Below are positions 50,654 through 59,930 of a DNA stretch of 64,000 nt, piece by piece. A program made the position numbers and the translations under genes. Location of the stretch: the NCBI GenBank assembly GCA_024636555.1, contig JAGXGW010000067.1:1-64000 (forward strand), given 5' to 3'. The notes under the pieces are model-generated. The model was not told where the DNA came from. It searched no databases and saw only the letters and a program-made list of their open reading frames with translations. The stretch is from Paracoccaceae bacterium. GTDB taxonomy: Bacteria; Pseudomonadota; Alphaproteobacteria; Rhodobacterales; Rhodobacteraceae. Every line of letters starts with the position of its first letter. The stretch's first letter is position 1.

Positions 50654-51778
50654 ATGCGCCGCGCCTTCGTCATCCCCTTGCTTCTCGCCATCCTCGCCGG
50701 TCCGTTGGCGATGCCGTCATCCGCCAATTCCATGAGCAGTCAGGCAGGAGCCCTGAGCGTGACACCGATGGCAGACGGGTTCCGGACACCGTGGTCCGTC
50801 GGGTTCCTGCCCGATGGCAGCTTTCTCGTGACCGAGCGCGAGGGCCGGTTGTGGCGCGTCACGCCGCAGGGACAACGCCACCAGATCACCGGCTTGCCGG
50901 AAATCCGTGTGGGCGGGCAGGGCGGTCTGCTGGATCTGCTCGTGCCCCGCGATTTCGACCGAACCGGCGAGATCATTTTCAGCTTCGCCAAGCCGCAAGG
51001 TGCCGGCGAGGGCACGGCAATGGCCATCGCGCGGCTGTCCGACGACCGCATGCGGCTGGAGAACCTGCGGCTGATGTTCGAGATGGCGCCGGGTTCATCG
51101 GGAGGGCAGCATTTCGGGGGCCGCATCGTCGAGGCGCCCGATGGCGCGCTGTTCCTGACCATCGGTGACAGGGGCAACCGGGACAGCGCGCAGGATCTGC
51201 GCAGCCATAACGGTACTGTTGTGCGGATCAACCGTGACGGGTCGGTGCCTTCCGACAATCCGTTCGTGACAACGCCGGGCGCATTGCCGGAAATCTTCTC
51301 CTTCGGGCACCGCAACCCGCAGGGGGCCACACTGGATGGCGACGGGAACCTGTGGCTCAACGAACATGGCGCGCGCGGCGGCGACGAGGTGAACCTCGTG
51401 CGGGCCGGGGTCAACTACGGCTGGCCCGTCATCGCTTACGGTGTGCATTATTCCGGCGCGCCAATCGGGGAGGGCACCGCGAAAGAGGGCATGGCGCAGC
51501 CCGCGCTTTACTGGGACCCGTCCATGGCCCCCTCCGGCATGGTGATCTATACGGGCGATCTGTGGCCCGCATGGCAGGGGCAGATGTTCGTCGGGTCGCT
51601 GAAATTCGACTATATCGCGCGGCTGGACGGTGATCCGCTGCGCGGCACACCCATGTCCCAGGCCGAGCGCATCTCGTCGCGCGAGACCGCACGGGTGCGC
51701 GATATCCGGCAGGCCCCCGACGGATCGCTCTGGTTCATCTCCGAGCAGCGCGGCACCATCTACCGTGTGACCCCGTGA
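50654..51778 (+). CDS. PQQ-type soluble aldose sugar dehydrogenase (YliI-like)
   Basis: This 374-aa exported beta-propeller has a signal peptide MRRAFVIPLLLAILAGPLAMPSSA. The family pattern is FRTPWSVGFLPDGSFLVTEREGRLWRV, LTIGDRGNRDSAQDLRSHNGTVVRIN and FSFGHRNPQGATLDGDGNLWLNEHGARGGDEVN, as in E. coli YliI and the soluble glucose dehydrogenases that use PQQ and calcium in the periplasm. No PQQ synthesis genes are in the window. The ORF track extends the frame to 48785 through the liv genes; the ATG at 50654 follows CAGGAG. Confidence 0.9.
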   Translation: MRRAFVIPLLLAILAGPLAMPSSANSMSSQAGALSVTPMADGFRTPWSVGFLPDGSFLVTEREGRLWRVTPQGQRHQITGLPEIRVGGQGGLLDLLVPRDFDRTGEIIFSFAKPQGAGEGTAMAIARLSDDRMRLENLRLMFEMAPGSSGGQHFGGRIVEAPDGALFLTIGDRGNRDSAQDLRSHNGTVVRINRDGSVPSDNPFVTTPGALPEIFSFGHRNPQGATLDGDGNLWLNEHGARGGDEVNLVRAGVNYGWPVIAYGVHYSGAPIGEGTAKEGMAQPALYWDPSMAPSGMVIYTGDLWPAWQGQMFVGSLKFDYIARLDGDPLRGTPMSQAERISSRETARVRDIRQAPDGSLWFISEQRGTIYRVTP

Positions 51779-51820
51779 TATGGGCTGTGGTTCAGGCTGT
51801 GAATCAGGCTTTGCCCGCTG

Positions 51821-52825
51821 TCAGATCGACAGCCGTGCCGCATGGCTGCCGCGCTCGCGGTAAGGCGTGGTGTCGTAATGCGCGCGGTAGCATTTCGAGA
51901 AATGCGAGGGCGAGGCAAAGCCGCAAGCCAAAGCCACGTTGATCACGCTCATATCGGTCTGCATCAGCAGGTTACGCGCCTTGGACAGACGAAGCTCCAT
52001 GTAATAGCGCTTGGGGCTGCGGCTGAGGTAGCGGCGGAACAACCGCTCCAGCTGCCGCGTGGACATGCCCACGTCGCGCGCCAGCACTGACGGGCTGATC
52101 GGCTCCTCGATATGGCCCTCCATCATCTGGATCACACGGCTCAGCTTGGGGTGGCGCACGCCGATACGGGTCGGCACGGAAAGCCGCTGTGTGTCCTGAT
52201 CGGTGCGGATGGTCGAATAGATGAACTGGTCCGCCACCAGATTCGCGGTATCCTCGCCGTGATAATCCGCGATCAGCTTGAGCATCAGATCGATCGAGGC
52301 GATCCCGCCCGCCGTGCTGAAGCGGTTGCCATCGACCACGAAGACGGATTTGGTCAGATTGACCTCCTCGAATTCCTCGGCAAAACTGTCCTGGTTCTCC
52401 CAGTGGATCGTCGCGCGCTTGCCGTCCAGCAATCCGGCCTTGGCCAGCGCATAGCTGGCAGTACACAGCCCGCCCAGCAACATACCCTTGCGCGCCTCGC
52501 GCCGCAGCCAGGAGATGATCTTCTTCGTCGTCGCGCGCTGCACATCGACACCGCCGCAGACCACCACAACATCGTCGCGCGACAGGTCGGTGAGATCCGC
52601 ATCCACCTGAAATTCAACGCCCGCCGAACATGTGACCCCTGTGCCGCCTTCACCGATCAGCAACCAGCGATAGGCGTCGTAATCCAGCGTGCGGTTGGCG
52701 ATCCGCAGGCTTTCAAGGGCGGAGGAAAAACTGAGCAGGGTAAAGTTTTCGAGCAGCACAAAAACAAAACGCCGCGGCAAACCGGCATGCGCGGTTTCCT
52801 TGGCCATCTGGCGGGGCGAAGACAT
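51821..52825 (-). CDS. GlxA family transcriptional regulator (DJ-1/PfpI + AraC)
   Basis: This 334-aa regulator has an N-terminal glutamine-amidotransferase-like (DJ-1/PfpI) domain, FVFVLLENFTLLSFSSALESLRIAN and VVVCGGVDV, with Cys in GGLCTASYALAKAGLL. A C-terminal AraC/XylS pair of helix-turn-helix motifs follows (SPSVLARDVGMSTRQLERLF; SVINVALACGFASPSHFSKCYRAHY). Relatives such as GbdR and ArgR-type GlxA proteins regulate use of quaternary amines or amino acids. The target here is unknown. It is divergent from aroG, whose upstream region has three GTTTGC/GCAAAC half-sites. Confidence 0.9.
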   Translation of the reverse strand: MSSPRQMAKETAHAGLPRRFVFVLLENFTLLSFSSALESLRIANRTLDYDAYRWLLIGEGGTGVTCSAGVEFQVDADLTDLSRDDVVVVCGGVDVQRATTKKIISWLRREARKGMLLGGLCTASYALAKAGLLDGKRATIHWENQDSFAEEFEEVNLTKSVFVVDGNRFSTAGGIASIDLMLKLIADYHGEDTANLVADQFIYSTIRTDQDTQRLSVPTRIGVRHPKLSRVIQMMEGHIEEPISPSVLARDVGMSTRQLERLFRRYLSRSPKRYYMELRLSKARNLLMQTDMSVINVALACGFASPSHFSKCYRAHYDTTPYRERGSHAARLSI

Positions 52826-52907
52826 GATTAAAGCGCTCCATCGGGGTTGCCGGATAATTGATCAGCTTTGCTGTCCCGCATCAAGGGCCGCAACGGCGTT
52901 CTGGGGT

Positions 52908-52955
52908 GCAAACGCGCCACTTCGCGAGCTGTTTGCGTCGCCCGCCGTCGCAAAC
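52908..52955. promoter_or_regulatory. Cluster of GCAAAC/GTTTGC half-sites between glxA-type regulator and aroG
   Basis: GCAAAC (52908), GTTTGCG (52931) and CGCAAAC (52949) form overlapping inverted repeats; the last two make a perfect 7-11-7 dyad. They lie 80-130 bases before aroG and upstream of the divergent regulator. The bound factor is unknown. Confidence 0.35.
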
Positions 52956-53034
52956 TGTCAAATCCCCTGTGGCATGCAAGCGGCGGCTTTTGTATAGAAG
53001 GCGCGACAGCAGCAGTTTTGCGGAGATGACAGAC

Positions 53035-54405
53035 ATGACCGAGTGGCAAAAAACCGATTGGCGCAACCGCCCACGGGTTCAGATGCCCGACTATCACGAC
53101 GCCGCCGCGCTGGGGACGGTCGAGGCGCAGCTGTCGAAATATCCGCCGCTGGTTTTTGCCGGTGAAGCGCGCAAGCTCAAGACCGCTTTGGGCGAGGCCG
53201 CGCGCGGCGAAGCGTTCTTGTTGCAGGGCGGCGATTGCGCCGAGAGCTTCGAGCAGTTCAGCGCCAATGCGATCCGCGACACGTTCAAGGTCATGCTTCA
53301 AATGGCGATGGTGCTGACTTACGGCGCCAAGGTGCCGGTGGTGAAGGTGGGCCGCATGGCGGGCCAGTTCGCCAAGCCACGTTCTGCGCCGACCGAGATG
53401 ATCGACGGGCAGGAACTGCCCTCCTACCGTGGGGACATCATCAACGATCTGGCCGCCACCGCAGAAGCGCGCCAGCCCGATCCGCAGCGCATGTTGCAGG
53501 CCTATCTGCAGGCGGCGGCCACGCTGAACCTGCTGCGCGCCTTCTCCACCGGCGGCTATGCCGATGTGCATCAGGTCCATAGCTGGACGCTGGGCTTCAC
53601 CGAGGGCGAGAAGGCCGCGAAATACCGCGATATGGCGAACCGCATCAGCGACACGCTGGATTTCATCAAGGCGGCGGGCATCGACAGCAAGCAGGCGCAT
53701 ACGCTGCAGACGGTCGATTTCTACACCAGCCACGAAGCCTTGTTGCTGGAATATGAAGAGGCGCTGACGCGGCTTGATACCACCTCGGGCAAATGGCTGG
53801 CAGGCTCCGGCCATATGGTCTGGATCGGCGACCGCACCCGCCAGCCGGATGGCGCGCATGTGGAATATTGCCGTGGAGTGCTCAACCCGATCGGGTTGAA
53901 ATGCGGGCCGTCGATGACACCGGACGATCTCAAGGTGTTGATGGCAAAGCTCAACCCGCAGAACGAGGCGGGTCGCCTGACCCTGATCGCGCGCTTCGGG
54001 GCGGGCAAGGTGGCAGAGCATCTGCCGCGCCTGATCAAGACGGTGCGCGAGGAGGGGGCGGAGGTGCTGTGGGTCTGCGATCCGATGCATGGCAATACGA
54101 TCAAATCCTCCAGCGGCTACAAGACACGGCCCTTTGATGCCGTGCTGCGCGAGGTGCGCGAGTTCTTCGCCGTGCACAAAGCCGAGGGCACGATCCCCGG
54201 CGGTGTGCATTTCGAGATGACGGGGCAGGATGTGACCGAATGCACCGGCGGGCTTCGTGCGGTCAGTGACGAGGATCTGTCGGACCGCTACCACACCGCG
54301 TGCGATCCGCGCCTGAACGCCAGCCAGTCGCTGGAACTGGCCTTCCTTGTGGCCGAGGAACTGTCAAGCCTGCGGGCAGAGCGTCAGGCCGCTGCGGCGG
54401 GCTGA
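53035..54405 (+). CDS. aroG: Class II 3-deoxy-7-phosphoheptulonate (DAHP) synthase
   Basis: This 456-aa enzyme catalyses the first step of aromatic amino-acid synthesis, joining erythrose 4-phosphate and phosphoenolpyruvate. Class II (plant-type) features are [15 protein letters not shown] (metal Cys), [51 protein letters not shown] and [19 protein letters not shown]. The ATG at 53035 lies nine bases after GGAG, better than the ATG at 53026. The ORF track over-extends to 52858. A -10-like TATAGA is at 52993. aroQ at the window end serves the same pathway but is not linked. Confidence 0.95.
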   Translation: MTEWQKTDWRNRPRVQMPDYHDAAALGTVEAQLSKYPPLVFAGEARKLKTALGEAARGEAFLLQGGDCAESFEQFSANAIRDTFKVMLQMAMVLTYGAKVPVVKVGRMAGQFAKPRSAPTEMIDGQELPSYRGDIINDLAATAEARQPDPQRMLQAYLQAAATLNLLRAFSTGGYADVHQVHSWTLGFTEGEKAAKYRDMANRISDTLDFIKAAGIDSKQAHTLQTVDFYTSHEALLLEYEEALTRLDTTSGKWLAGSGHMVWIGDRTRQPDGAHVEYCRGVLNPIGLKCGPSMTPDDLKVLMAKLNPQNEAGRLTLIARFGAGKVAEHLPRLIKTVREEGAEVLWVCDPMHGNTIKSSSGYKTRPFDAVLREVREFFAVHKAEGTIPGGVHFEMTGQDVTECTGGLRAVSDEDLSDRYHTACDPRLNASQSLELAFLVAEELSSLRAERQAAAAG

Positions 54406-54471
54406 CGGGGCTGGCGGACCTTTCTGGCTCATGCGGCTGGGTAGGCTGGCGGATGCGGTGGTGTTACAGCG

Positions 54472-55230
54472 TCAGGTTTCCGACGTGACGAGCCGCAGAT
54501 GCCTGAACGCGCTGGCCGGTGACGCATCGGCGCGCGTTCGGTCATTAGGCGTCTGGCCGGAAAACGCAGCAGGGCTTTGAGAAAAGCCGGACCCTTGCAG
54601 ATGCATCGCCGCTTTGTTCCGTGCGGGCTCCGGCGCGGCAGCGGCGGCGCGATCCGCTGTCAGGTCATCACCGTCCAGCACGGTGGTGTGGCAGGCGGCA
54701 ATGGAGAACCGGCGCGGCGCAATACCGACGAGGCCCGCACTGTCCAGACATCCCATGACGCGGTTGATCACGCCGTCCTCGTTCCGCAAGGGCAAAAGCA
54801 GCATCCGCGCTGTCAGTTTCTGTTGACCCGCGGCCTGTGCCGACACAAGCGACAGAAGCATGGTGCTGGGCGTGCGGCAAAGCTGGTCAAGGCAAACCGA
54901 GAGCGCATCCCGCGCCGATGGCACGAACAGCGCCGTCAGCGGCATGCCGCGCACCTCCATCCCCATCAGATCCGTCAGATGCGACCCTGCGATCCGCAAC
55001 CTGCCCACGCCGGGGGCGACCTGTTCCAGAATGAACGTCCGCTCCAGCGCGCGCTCGATCCCGCGGGGATCAACCTCGGCGCGGCGCGGCACGGCACGTC
55101 TTCCGCGCAGGGCATGCCAATAGCCCTCGACCTCCGCGATATGGGACGAATGGCTGTAGTTCTTGTGGCGGCTCATGGCGATCACATTGCTGGGCTGGCG
55201 TATTGCGGTAACGCTGGTGTCACGAAACAT
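54472..55230 (-). CDS. PAS-domain protein (PAS_5-like), function unknown
   Basis: The protein has 252 aa. Residues of roughly 30-180 have the alphaproteobacterial PAS_5 pattern: EVEGYWHALRGRRAVPRRAEVDPRGIERALERTFILE, then RLRIAGSHLTDLMGMEVRGMPLTALF and ARMLLLPLRNEDGVINRVMGCLD. The C-terminal 70 residues are low-complexity and rich in Ala, Pro and Ser. It has no output domain, so it may sense a small ligand and act through a partner. It is divergent from yicC and convergent with aroG. Confidence 0.8.
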   Translation of the reverse strand: MFRDTSVTAIRQPSNVIAMSRHKNYSHSSHIAEVEGYWHALRGRRAVPRRAEVDPRGIERALERTFILEQVAPGVGRLRIAGSHLTDLMGMEVRGMPLTALFVPSARDALSVCLDQLCRTPSTMLLSLVSAQAAGQQKLTARMLLLPLRNEDGVINRVMGCLDSAGLVGIAPRRFSIAACHTTVLDGDDLTADRAAAAAPEPARNKAAMHLQGSGFSQSPAAFSGQTPNDRTRADASPASAFRHLRLVTSET

Positions 55231-55447
55231 CGGAAGTCCTTGAATGAGACTAGGGCTGAAAAGGTTACTGAGACGCTAATATTGCACAGTTTGCGGAAAA
55301 ACTGTCACGATTTGCGAAGGTTTGGTTAACCTGTGCCGCCTGCGCTTTCTTCGGCAGGCAACAGGGCGGCGGTGCTTGCCGTTCACCGCCCGACGCGCTA
55401 GGCGAAGGCCGCGACAACACGACAGATCCGGAAAGGGAGACGCGCAG

Positions 55448-56344
55448 GTGATCGAATCAATGACAGGGTTTGCTGCCGCAACCGGTGCCGCGCATGGCGC
55501 AAGCTGGGTCTGGGAATTGCGTAGCCTGAACGCCAAGGGGCTGGACCTGCGTCTGCGCGCGCCGGACTGGATCACCGGCCTGGAGGCACGGTTGCGCGCC
55601 CGCCTGACCGCCGAGATCGCACGCGGTACTGTTGCGCTCAACCTGCGGCTGACACGCGACGAGGGGCAGGGCGATCTGTCAGTCAACCAAAGCGGGCTTG
55701 CCGCCGTGATGGCCGCCATGGCCGAGGTGGAGGCGCAGGCGATGCAGGCGGGCCTGTCGCTCGCGCCGGCCACCGCCGCCGATGTGTTGAGCGTGCGCGG
55801 CGTACTGGAGACCCGCAGCCTTGAGGCCGAGACCGACACAGCCCCGCTTACGGAGGCGCTGATGGCGGATTTCGAGCCGGTGCTGGCCGCGTTCCGCGCC
55901 ATGCGCCGCGCCGAGGGGGCCGACCTGCACAGCGTTATCACGGCGCAACTGGCGCAGATCACGCTTCTGGTCGACCAGATCGCCGAGGCCACCCAGAACC
56001 GCGCCGCCGAGACCGAGGCGGCGTTGCGCGCCAATCTGGCCCGCGTGCTGGACAATAGCGACGGCGCAGACCCGCAACGCGTGGCGCAGGAACTGGCGAT
56101 GATCGCGGTCAAGGCCGATGTCACCGAAGAGGTGGACCGCCTGCGCGCCCATGTGGCGGCGGCGGGCGACCTGTTGCAAAGCGCAGAGCCGGTGGGCCGC
56201 AAGCTGGATTTCCTGATGCAGGAGTTCAACCGCGAGGCCAACACGCTGTGTTCGAAATCGCAGCACAAGGCATTGACGCGGATCGGGCTGGACCTGAAAA
56301 CCGTGATCGACCAGATGCGCGAACAGGTCCAGAATATCCAGTAA
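55448..56344 (+). CDS. YicC family endoribonuclease-like protein
   Basis: This 298-aa protein has the YicC signature IESMTGFAAATG at the N-terminus, VWELRSLNAKGLDLRLRAP, and the C-terminal DUF1732 motif AEPVGRKLDFLMQEFNREANTL and CSKSQ followed by LDLKTVIDQMREQVQNIQ. E. coli YicC is reported to be an RNase acting on small RNAs. The GTG at 55448 follows AGGGAG by eight bases; the ORF track extends to 55322. gmk follows 24 bases later, an arrangement common in proteobacteria. Confidence 0.92.
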   Translation: MIESMTGFAAATGAAHGASWVWELRSLNAKGLDLRLRAPDWITGLEARLRARLTAEIARGTVALNLRLTRDEGQGDLSVNQSGLAAVMAAMAEVEAQAMQAGLSLAPATAADVLSVRGVLETRSLEAETDTAPLTEALMADFEPVLAAFRAMRRAEGADLHSVITAQLAQITLLVDQIAEATQNRAAETEAALRANLARVLDNSDGADPQRVAQELAMIAVKADVTEEVDRLRAHVAAAGDLLQSAEPVGRKLDFLMQEFNREANTLCSKSQHKALTRIGLDLKTVIDQMREQVQNIQ

Positions 56345-56368
56345 GCCAGCGGCACGGGAAGGCATGAC

Positions 56369-57013
56369 ATGATGGAACAAAGACGCGGGCTTCTGATCAT
56401 CCTGTCCTCGCCCTCGGGCGCGGGCAAATCCACGCTGGCCAGCCGTTTGCGCGACTGGGACCGCTCGATCCGGTTCTCGGTCTCGGCCACCACGCGGCCA
56501 CCGCGTTCGGGCGAGGAACACGGGCGCGAATACTATTTCCACAGCCGCGCCGAATTCGAGGCGATGGTCGCCGCCGACGAGATGCTGGAACATGCCGAGG
56601 TGTTCGGCAATTTCTACGGCAGCCCCAAAGGCCCCGTGGCCGAGGCGATCGAGGCGGGACAGGACGTGCTGTTCGATATCGACTGGCAGGGCGGGCAGCA
56701 GGTTCGCAATTCCAGCCTTGGCAAGCATGTCCTGTCGATCTTCATCCTGCCGCCCTCGATCCCGGAGTTGGAGCGTCGCCTGCGCTCGCGCGGGCAGGAC
56801 AGCGACGAGGTGATCGAGGGGCGGATGACGAAATCGCGCGACGAGATCAGCCACTGGCCGGAATACGACTTCGTGCTGGTCAATGACGATCTGGACGAAA
56901 CCTTCGCGCGGCTGAAAACCATCGTCAGCGCCGAGCGGCTGCGCCTGTCGCAACAACCCGCACTGGTCGAGACGGTTCGGCGGCTCAACAAGGAATTCGA
57001 GGAACGCACATGA
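56369..57013 (+). CDS. gmk: Guanylate kinase
   Basis: This 214-aa enzyme phosphorylates GMP to GDP. The P-loop is [14 protein letters not shown], the GMP-binding region [22 protein letters not shown], then [18 protein letters not shown] and [14 protein letters not shown]. It starts with tandem ATGs, the first at 56369. The gene overlaps the carbonic-anhydrase-like gene by four bases. Confidence 0.97.
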   Translation: MMEQRRGLLIILSSPSGAGKSTLASRLRDWDRSIRFSVSATTRPPRSGEEHGREYYFHSRAEFEAMVAADEMLEHAEVFGNFYGSPKGPVAEAIEAGQDVLFDIDWQGGQQVRNSSLGKHVLSIFILPPSIPELERRLRSRGQDSDEVIEGRMTKSRDEISHWPEYDFVLVNDDLDETFARLKTIVSAERLRLSQQPALVETVRRLNKEFEERT

Positions 57014-57537
57014 CACTTTACACACTTGACGGCTCCGCCCCGCACCTGCCCGCAGACGGCGATTTCTGGATCGCGCCGGATGCCAATGTGATCGGCAATG
57101 TCGTGCTGGACAGCGGCGCCTCTGTCTGGTTCGGCGCAACTTTGCGCGGCGATAACGAGCGCATTCATATCGGGGCGGGCAGCAACGTGCAGGAGAACTG
57201 CGTGTTGCATACCGATATGGGCTTTCCGCTGACCGTGGGCGAGAACTGCACGATCGGTCACAAGGCGATGCTGCACGGCTGCACCATCGGGGAGAACAGC
57301 CTGATCGGGATGGGTGCCACGGTGCTGAACGGCGCGAAGATCGGCAGGAACTGCCTGATCGGCGCAGGGGCGCTGGTGACCGAAGGCAAGGAGATCCCCG
57401 ACGGCTCGCTGGTGATGGGCGCGCCCGGCAAGGTCGTGCGGCAACTCGACGAGGCCGCGATTGAGGGGCTGCGCCGCTCGGCGCTGGGATACCAGATGAA
57501 CATGCGCCGTTTCGCCAAGGGTTTGACCGCGCTCTGA
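57010..57537 (+). CDS. Gamma-carbonic anhydrase family protein
   Basis: This 175-aa left-handed beta-helix protein of the hexapeptide-repeat family has [58 protein letters not shown] and [17 protein letters not shown]. Three metal-binding histidines ([11 protein letters not shown]) are present as in the gamma class. Many such bacterial proteins show low or no hydration activity, so the substrate is uncertain. It starts inside the gmk stop (ATGA). A repeat element follows its stop. Confidence 0.9.
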   Translation: MTLYTLDGSAPHLPADGDFWIAPDANVIGNVVLDSGASVWFGATLRGDNERIHIGAGSNVQENCVLHTDMGFPLTVGENCTIGHKAMLHGCTIGENSLIGMGATVLNGAKIGRNCLIGAGALVTEGKEIPDGSLVMGAPGKVVRQLDEAAIEGLRRSALGYQMNMRRFAKGLTAL

Positions 57538-57551
57538 GTGGCGGGGGCCGG

Positions 57552-57584
57552 GCCTCCGGCGGGGATATTTCGGGCAAGAAGAAG
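57552..57584 (+). repeat. Dispersed intergenic element, copy 2 (33 bp)
   Basis: Identical base for base to the element at 2627-2659 (opposite orientation). It starts 15 bases after the stop of the carbonic-anhydrase-like gene with the GC arm CCGGGCCTCCGGCGGGG and continues as GATATTTCGGGCAAGAAGAAG. Confidence 0.8.
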
Positions 57585-57679
57585 TGGCAGCGGTGCAGTG
57601 CTTGTCATGCTGCTTGTCCGCTGCTTGCCGTTCCCTGCGGCCTGTGCCAGTTGTTGCGCAGCAACAGGAAAGACATGCC

Positions 57680-58861
57680 ATGAAGAACTCCAAAGGATCG
57701 CTGATCCGTCCCGTACCGCTGCCTGACAGCATCAGCCGCCCCGTGGTGACACCGCTGAGCCCCTCGGTCGTTTATGCGTCGGACACGCCCGACGATCTGG
57801 ACGCGCAATACGAGGGCCGCACCAAGGGGTACACCTATGCGCGCGAGGGCCATCCGAATGCGGATGTGCTGGCGCAGCGGATCGATCTGCTGGAAGGCGG
57901 GCAGGGCGGGATCGTCACCTCGTCAGGCATGTCGGCAGTGACGGCGGTGATGCTGGGGCTGCTGAAGGCGGGCGATCACGTGCTGGGAGGCGACCAGCTT
58001 TACGGGCGGTCCTTGCGCCTGATGAAGCAGGACCTGCCGCGTCTGGGGATCGCCACCTCTCTGGCCGATCCGACGGATGTGGCCGCGATGGAGGCGGCCT
58101 TGCGCCCCGAGACGCGGATGGTGCTGGTCGAGGTGGTCTCGAACCCGACGCTGCGCGTGGCCGATATCGAGGGGCTGGTAACGCTGTGCAAGGCGCGCGG
58201 CATCCTGCTGGCGGTGGACAACACCTTTACCACGCCGCGCGCTTACCGCCCCTTTGATGCGGGCGCGGATATCGTGATCCATTCGGTGACCAAGCTGCTG
58301 GCGGGCCATTCCGATGTGACGCTGGGCTATGCCTGCGCCGCCGATCCGGTGCATCAAAAGGCGATCTATGATTTCGCCGTCACCACCGGCCTGACCGCGA
58401 GCCCGTTCGATTGCTGGCTGGCCGAGCGGGGGCTGGCCACGTTCAACCTGCGTTTTGACCGCGCCGAGGCCAATGCGGTGGCGCTGGCTGACCATCTGGC
58501 CGGACTGGCAGGCGTCAAGCGTGTGCTTTATCCGATGCGGGACGACCATCCCGACCGGACGCGCGCGGGCGCATTGCTGGGCACGCGCGGCTGCAACATG
58601 GTCAGCTTCGAGCTGGAGGGCGGGCGCGCCGCTGCCAATGCCTTTACCCGCGCCGCCGAAGGGCTGGCCTTTGCGCCCACACTGGGCGATGTCGGCACCA
58701 CGCTGTCGCATCCGGCCAGTTCCTCGCACCGCGCGCTGCCTGCGGCCGAGCGCGAGGCACTTGGCATGAGCGAGGGGTTCTTCCGCGTCTCTGTCGGGCT
58801 GGAGGAGCCGGAGGCTTTGCTGGCGGTCTTTACCGATGCGGTGGCCGCGACGCTGGCCTGA
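57680..58861 (+). CDS. Cys/Met metabolism PLP-dependent enzyme (cystathionine gamma-synthase/beta-lyase-like)
   Basis: This 393-aa enzyme of the MetB/MetC/MetZ family has PVVTPLSPSVVYASDTPDDLDAQYEG, YTYAREGHPNADVLAQRI, SSGMSAVTAVMLGLLKAGDHVLGG, VDNTFTTPRAYRP and the PLP-lysine motif IVIHSVTKLLAGHSDVTLG. The family includes gamma-synthases, beta- and gamma-lyases and sulfhydrylases, so the exact reaction cannot be fixed. The ATG at 57680 follows CAGGAAAG; the ORF track extends to 57584. No SAM riboswitch was found upstream. A kinase gene follows 10 bases later. Confidence 0.88.
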   Translation: MKNSKGSLIRPVPLPDSISRPVVTPLSPSVVYASDTPDDLDAQYEGRTKGYTYAREGHPNADVLAQRIDLLEGGQGGIVTSSGMSAVTAVMLGLLKAGDHVLGGDQLYGRSLRLMKQDLPRLGIATSLADPTDVAAMEAALRPETRMVLVEVVSNPTLRVADIEGLVTLCKARGILLAVDNTFTTPRAYRPFDAGADIVIHSVTKLLAGHSDVTLGYACAADPVHQKAIYDFAVTTGLTASPFDCWLAERGLATFNLRFDRAEANAVALADHLAGLAGVKRVLYPMRDDHPDRTRAGALLGTRGCNMVSFELEGGRAAANAFTRAAEGLAFAPTLGDVGTTLSHPASSSHRALPAAEREALGMSEGFFRVSVGLEEPEALLAVFTDAVAATLA

Positions 58862-58871
58862 GGAGCACAAG

Positions 58872-59930
58872 ATGCCCGATGAGACGATCCGCAGCATCCT
58901 GAACGCCGTGCCCTTGCCGGCGCTGTTTCTGGGGGAGGGCGACCGGATCATCGGGCAGAATACACGCGCGGCGGCCCTGTTCGGCGCGGTGGAAGACCGG
59001 CCTTTCATCACCGTGATCCGGCAACCTGCCGTGCTGGACGCTGTCGCGGCCTGTCGCGCACACGGGCCCGGCAAGAACGGCGAGGCCGCCAAAACCGTGC
59101 GTTACACCGGCAAGGACGGCTCTCTTGATGTGATCTACAAGGTCCATGTCGCCTTTGTCACCGCAGGCCCCGCGACCGGCGTGATGATCAGCCTGACCGA
59201 TGTGACGCATGAGGAACAGATCGGCCAGATGCGGCGCGAGTTCATCGCCAATGTCAGTCACGAGCTTCGCACGCCGCTGACCGCGCTGATGGGCTTTATC
59301 GAGACGTTGCAGGGGCCAGCCAGGGATGATCCGGTGGCGCGCGACAGGTTTCTGGGTATCATGTCGCACGAGGCGCAGCGCATGAACCGGCTGGTATCCG
59401 ATCTGCTTTCGCTCAGCCATGTCGAGGAGATGGGCCGTGTGCGCCCTGATACGCGGCTGGATCTGACCGATCTGCTGGGTTCGGTGCTGCGCAATCTCGG
59501 CCCGTTGGCGGAAAAGGAGGGTGGCCGGTTGGTCGCCGATCTGGGCGGGCAGGCGGTTTTCGTGGAGGGTGATGCGGACCAGCTCCGGCAGGTCTTCGGC
59601 AATCTGGTCGAGAATGCCGTGAAATACGGCGGACGGCCCGCGCAGGTCGAGGTGGTGCTGCGGGTGATCGAGCGTGATCCGTCGCTGCGCGGCCCCGCGC
59701 TGAGCGTCACGGTCAGTGACAACGGGCAGGGGATTGATCCGGTGCATATCCCGCGCCTGACGGAACGGTTCTACCGTATCGACGGGCACCGCTCCCGCGA
59801 GATGGGCGGCACCGGGCTGGGGCTGGCGATCGTCAAGCATATCGTCAACCGTCATCGCGGACGGCTCAGGATCGAGAGTGCGTTGGGGCAGGGCAGCCGC
59901 TTTACCGTGTTGCTGCCGCGCGTCTCCTAG
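58872..59930 (+). CDS. Soluble PhoR-like sensor histidine kinase
   Basis: The protein has 352 aa. An N-terminal PAS domain (IRSILNAVPLPALFLGEGDRIIGQN) leads into the H-box MRREFIANVSHELRTPLTAL, then the N-box FGNLVENAVKYGG, the G1 box VSDNGQGIDP and the G2 region EMGGTGLGLAIVKHIVNRH. The kinase core is the PhoR type, but it has no membrane segment and no response-regulator or pst/pho gene is adjacent. AGGAG precedes the ATG at 58872; the ORF track runs to 58836. It ends overlapping the convergent LysR gene by four bases. Confidence 0.9.
   Translation: MPDETIRSILNAVPLPALFLGEGDRIIGQNTRAAALFGAVEDRPFITVIRQPAVLDAVAACRAHGPGKNGEAAKTVRYTGKDGSLDVIYKVHVAFVTAGPATGVMISLTDVTHEEQIGQMRREFIANVSHELRTPLTALMGFIETLQGPARDDPVARDRFLGIMSHEAQRMNRLVSDLLSLSHVEEMGRVRPDTRLDLTDLLGSVLRNLGPLAEKEGGRLVADLGGQAVFVEGDADQLRQVFGNLVENAVKYGGRPAQVEVVLRVIERDPSLRGPALSVTVSDNGQGIDPVHIPRLTERFYRIDGHRSREMGGTGLGLAIVKHIVNRHRGRLRIESALGQGSRFTVLLPRVS

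Noticed and set aside
57538-57679. SAM riboswitch upstream of the Cys/Met-metabolism PLP gene
   Set aside because: The gap holds the 33-bp element, a TGCTTG-rich stretch and a small TGTTGC/GCAACA hairpin, but no SAM-I or SAM-II core pattern that I can recognise.
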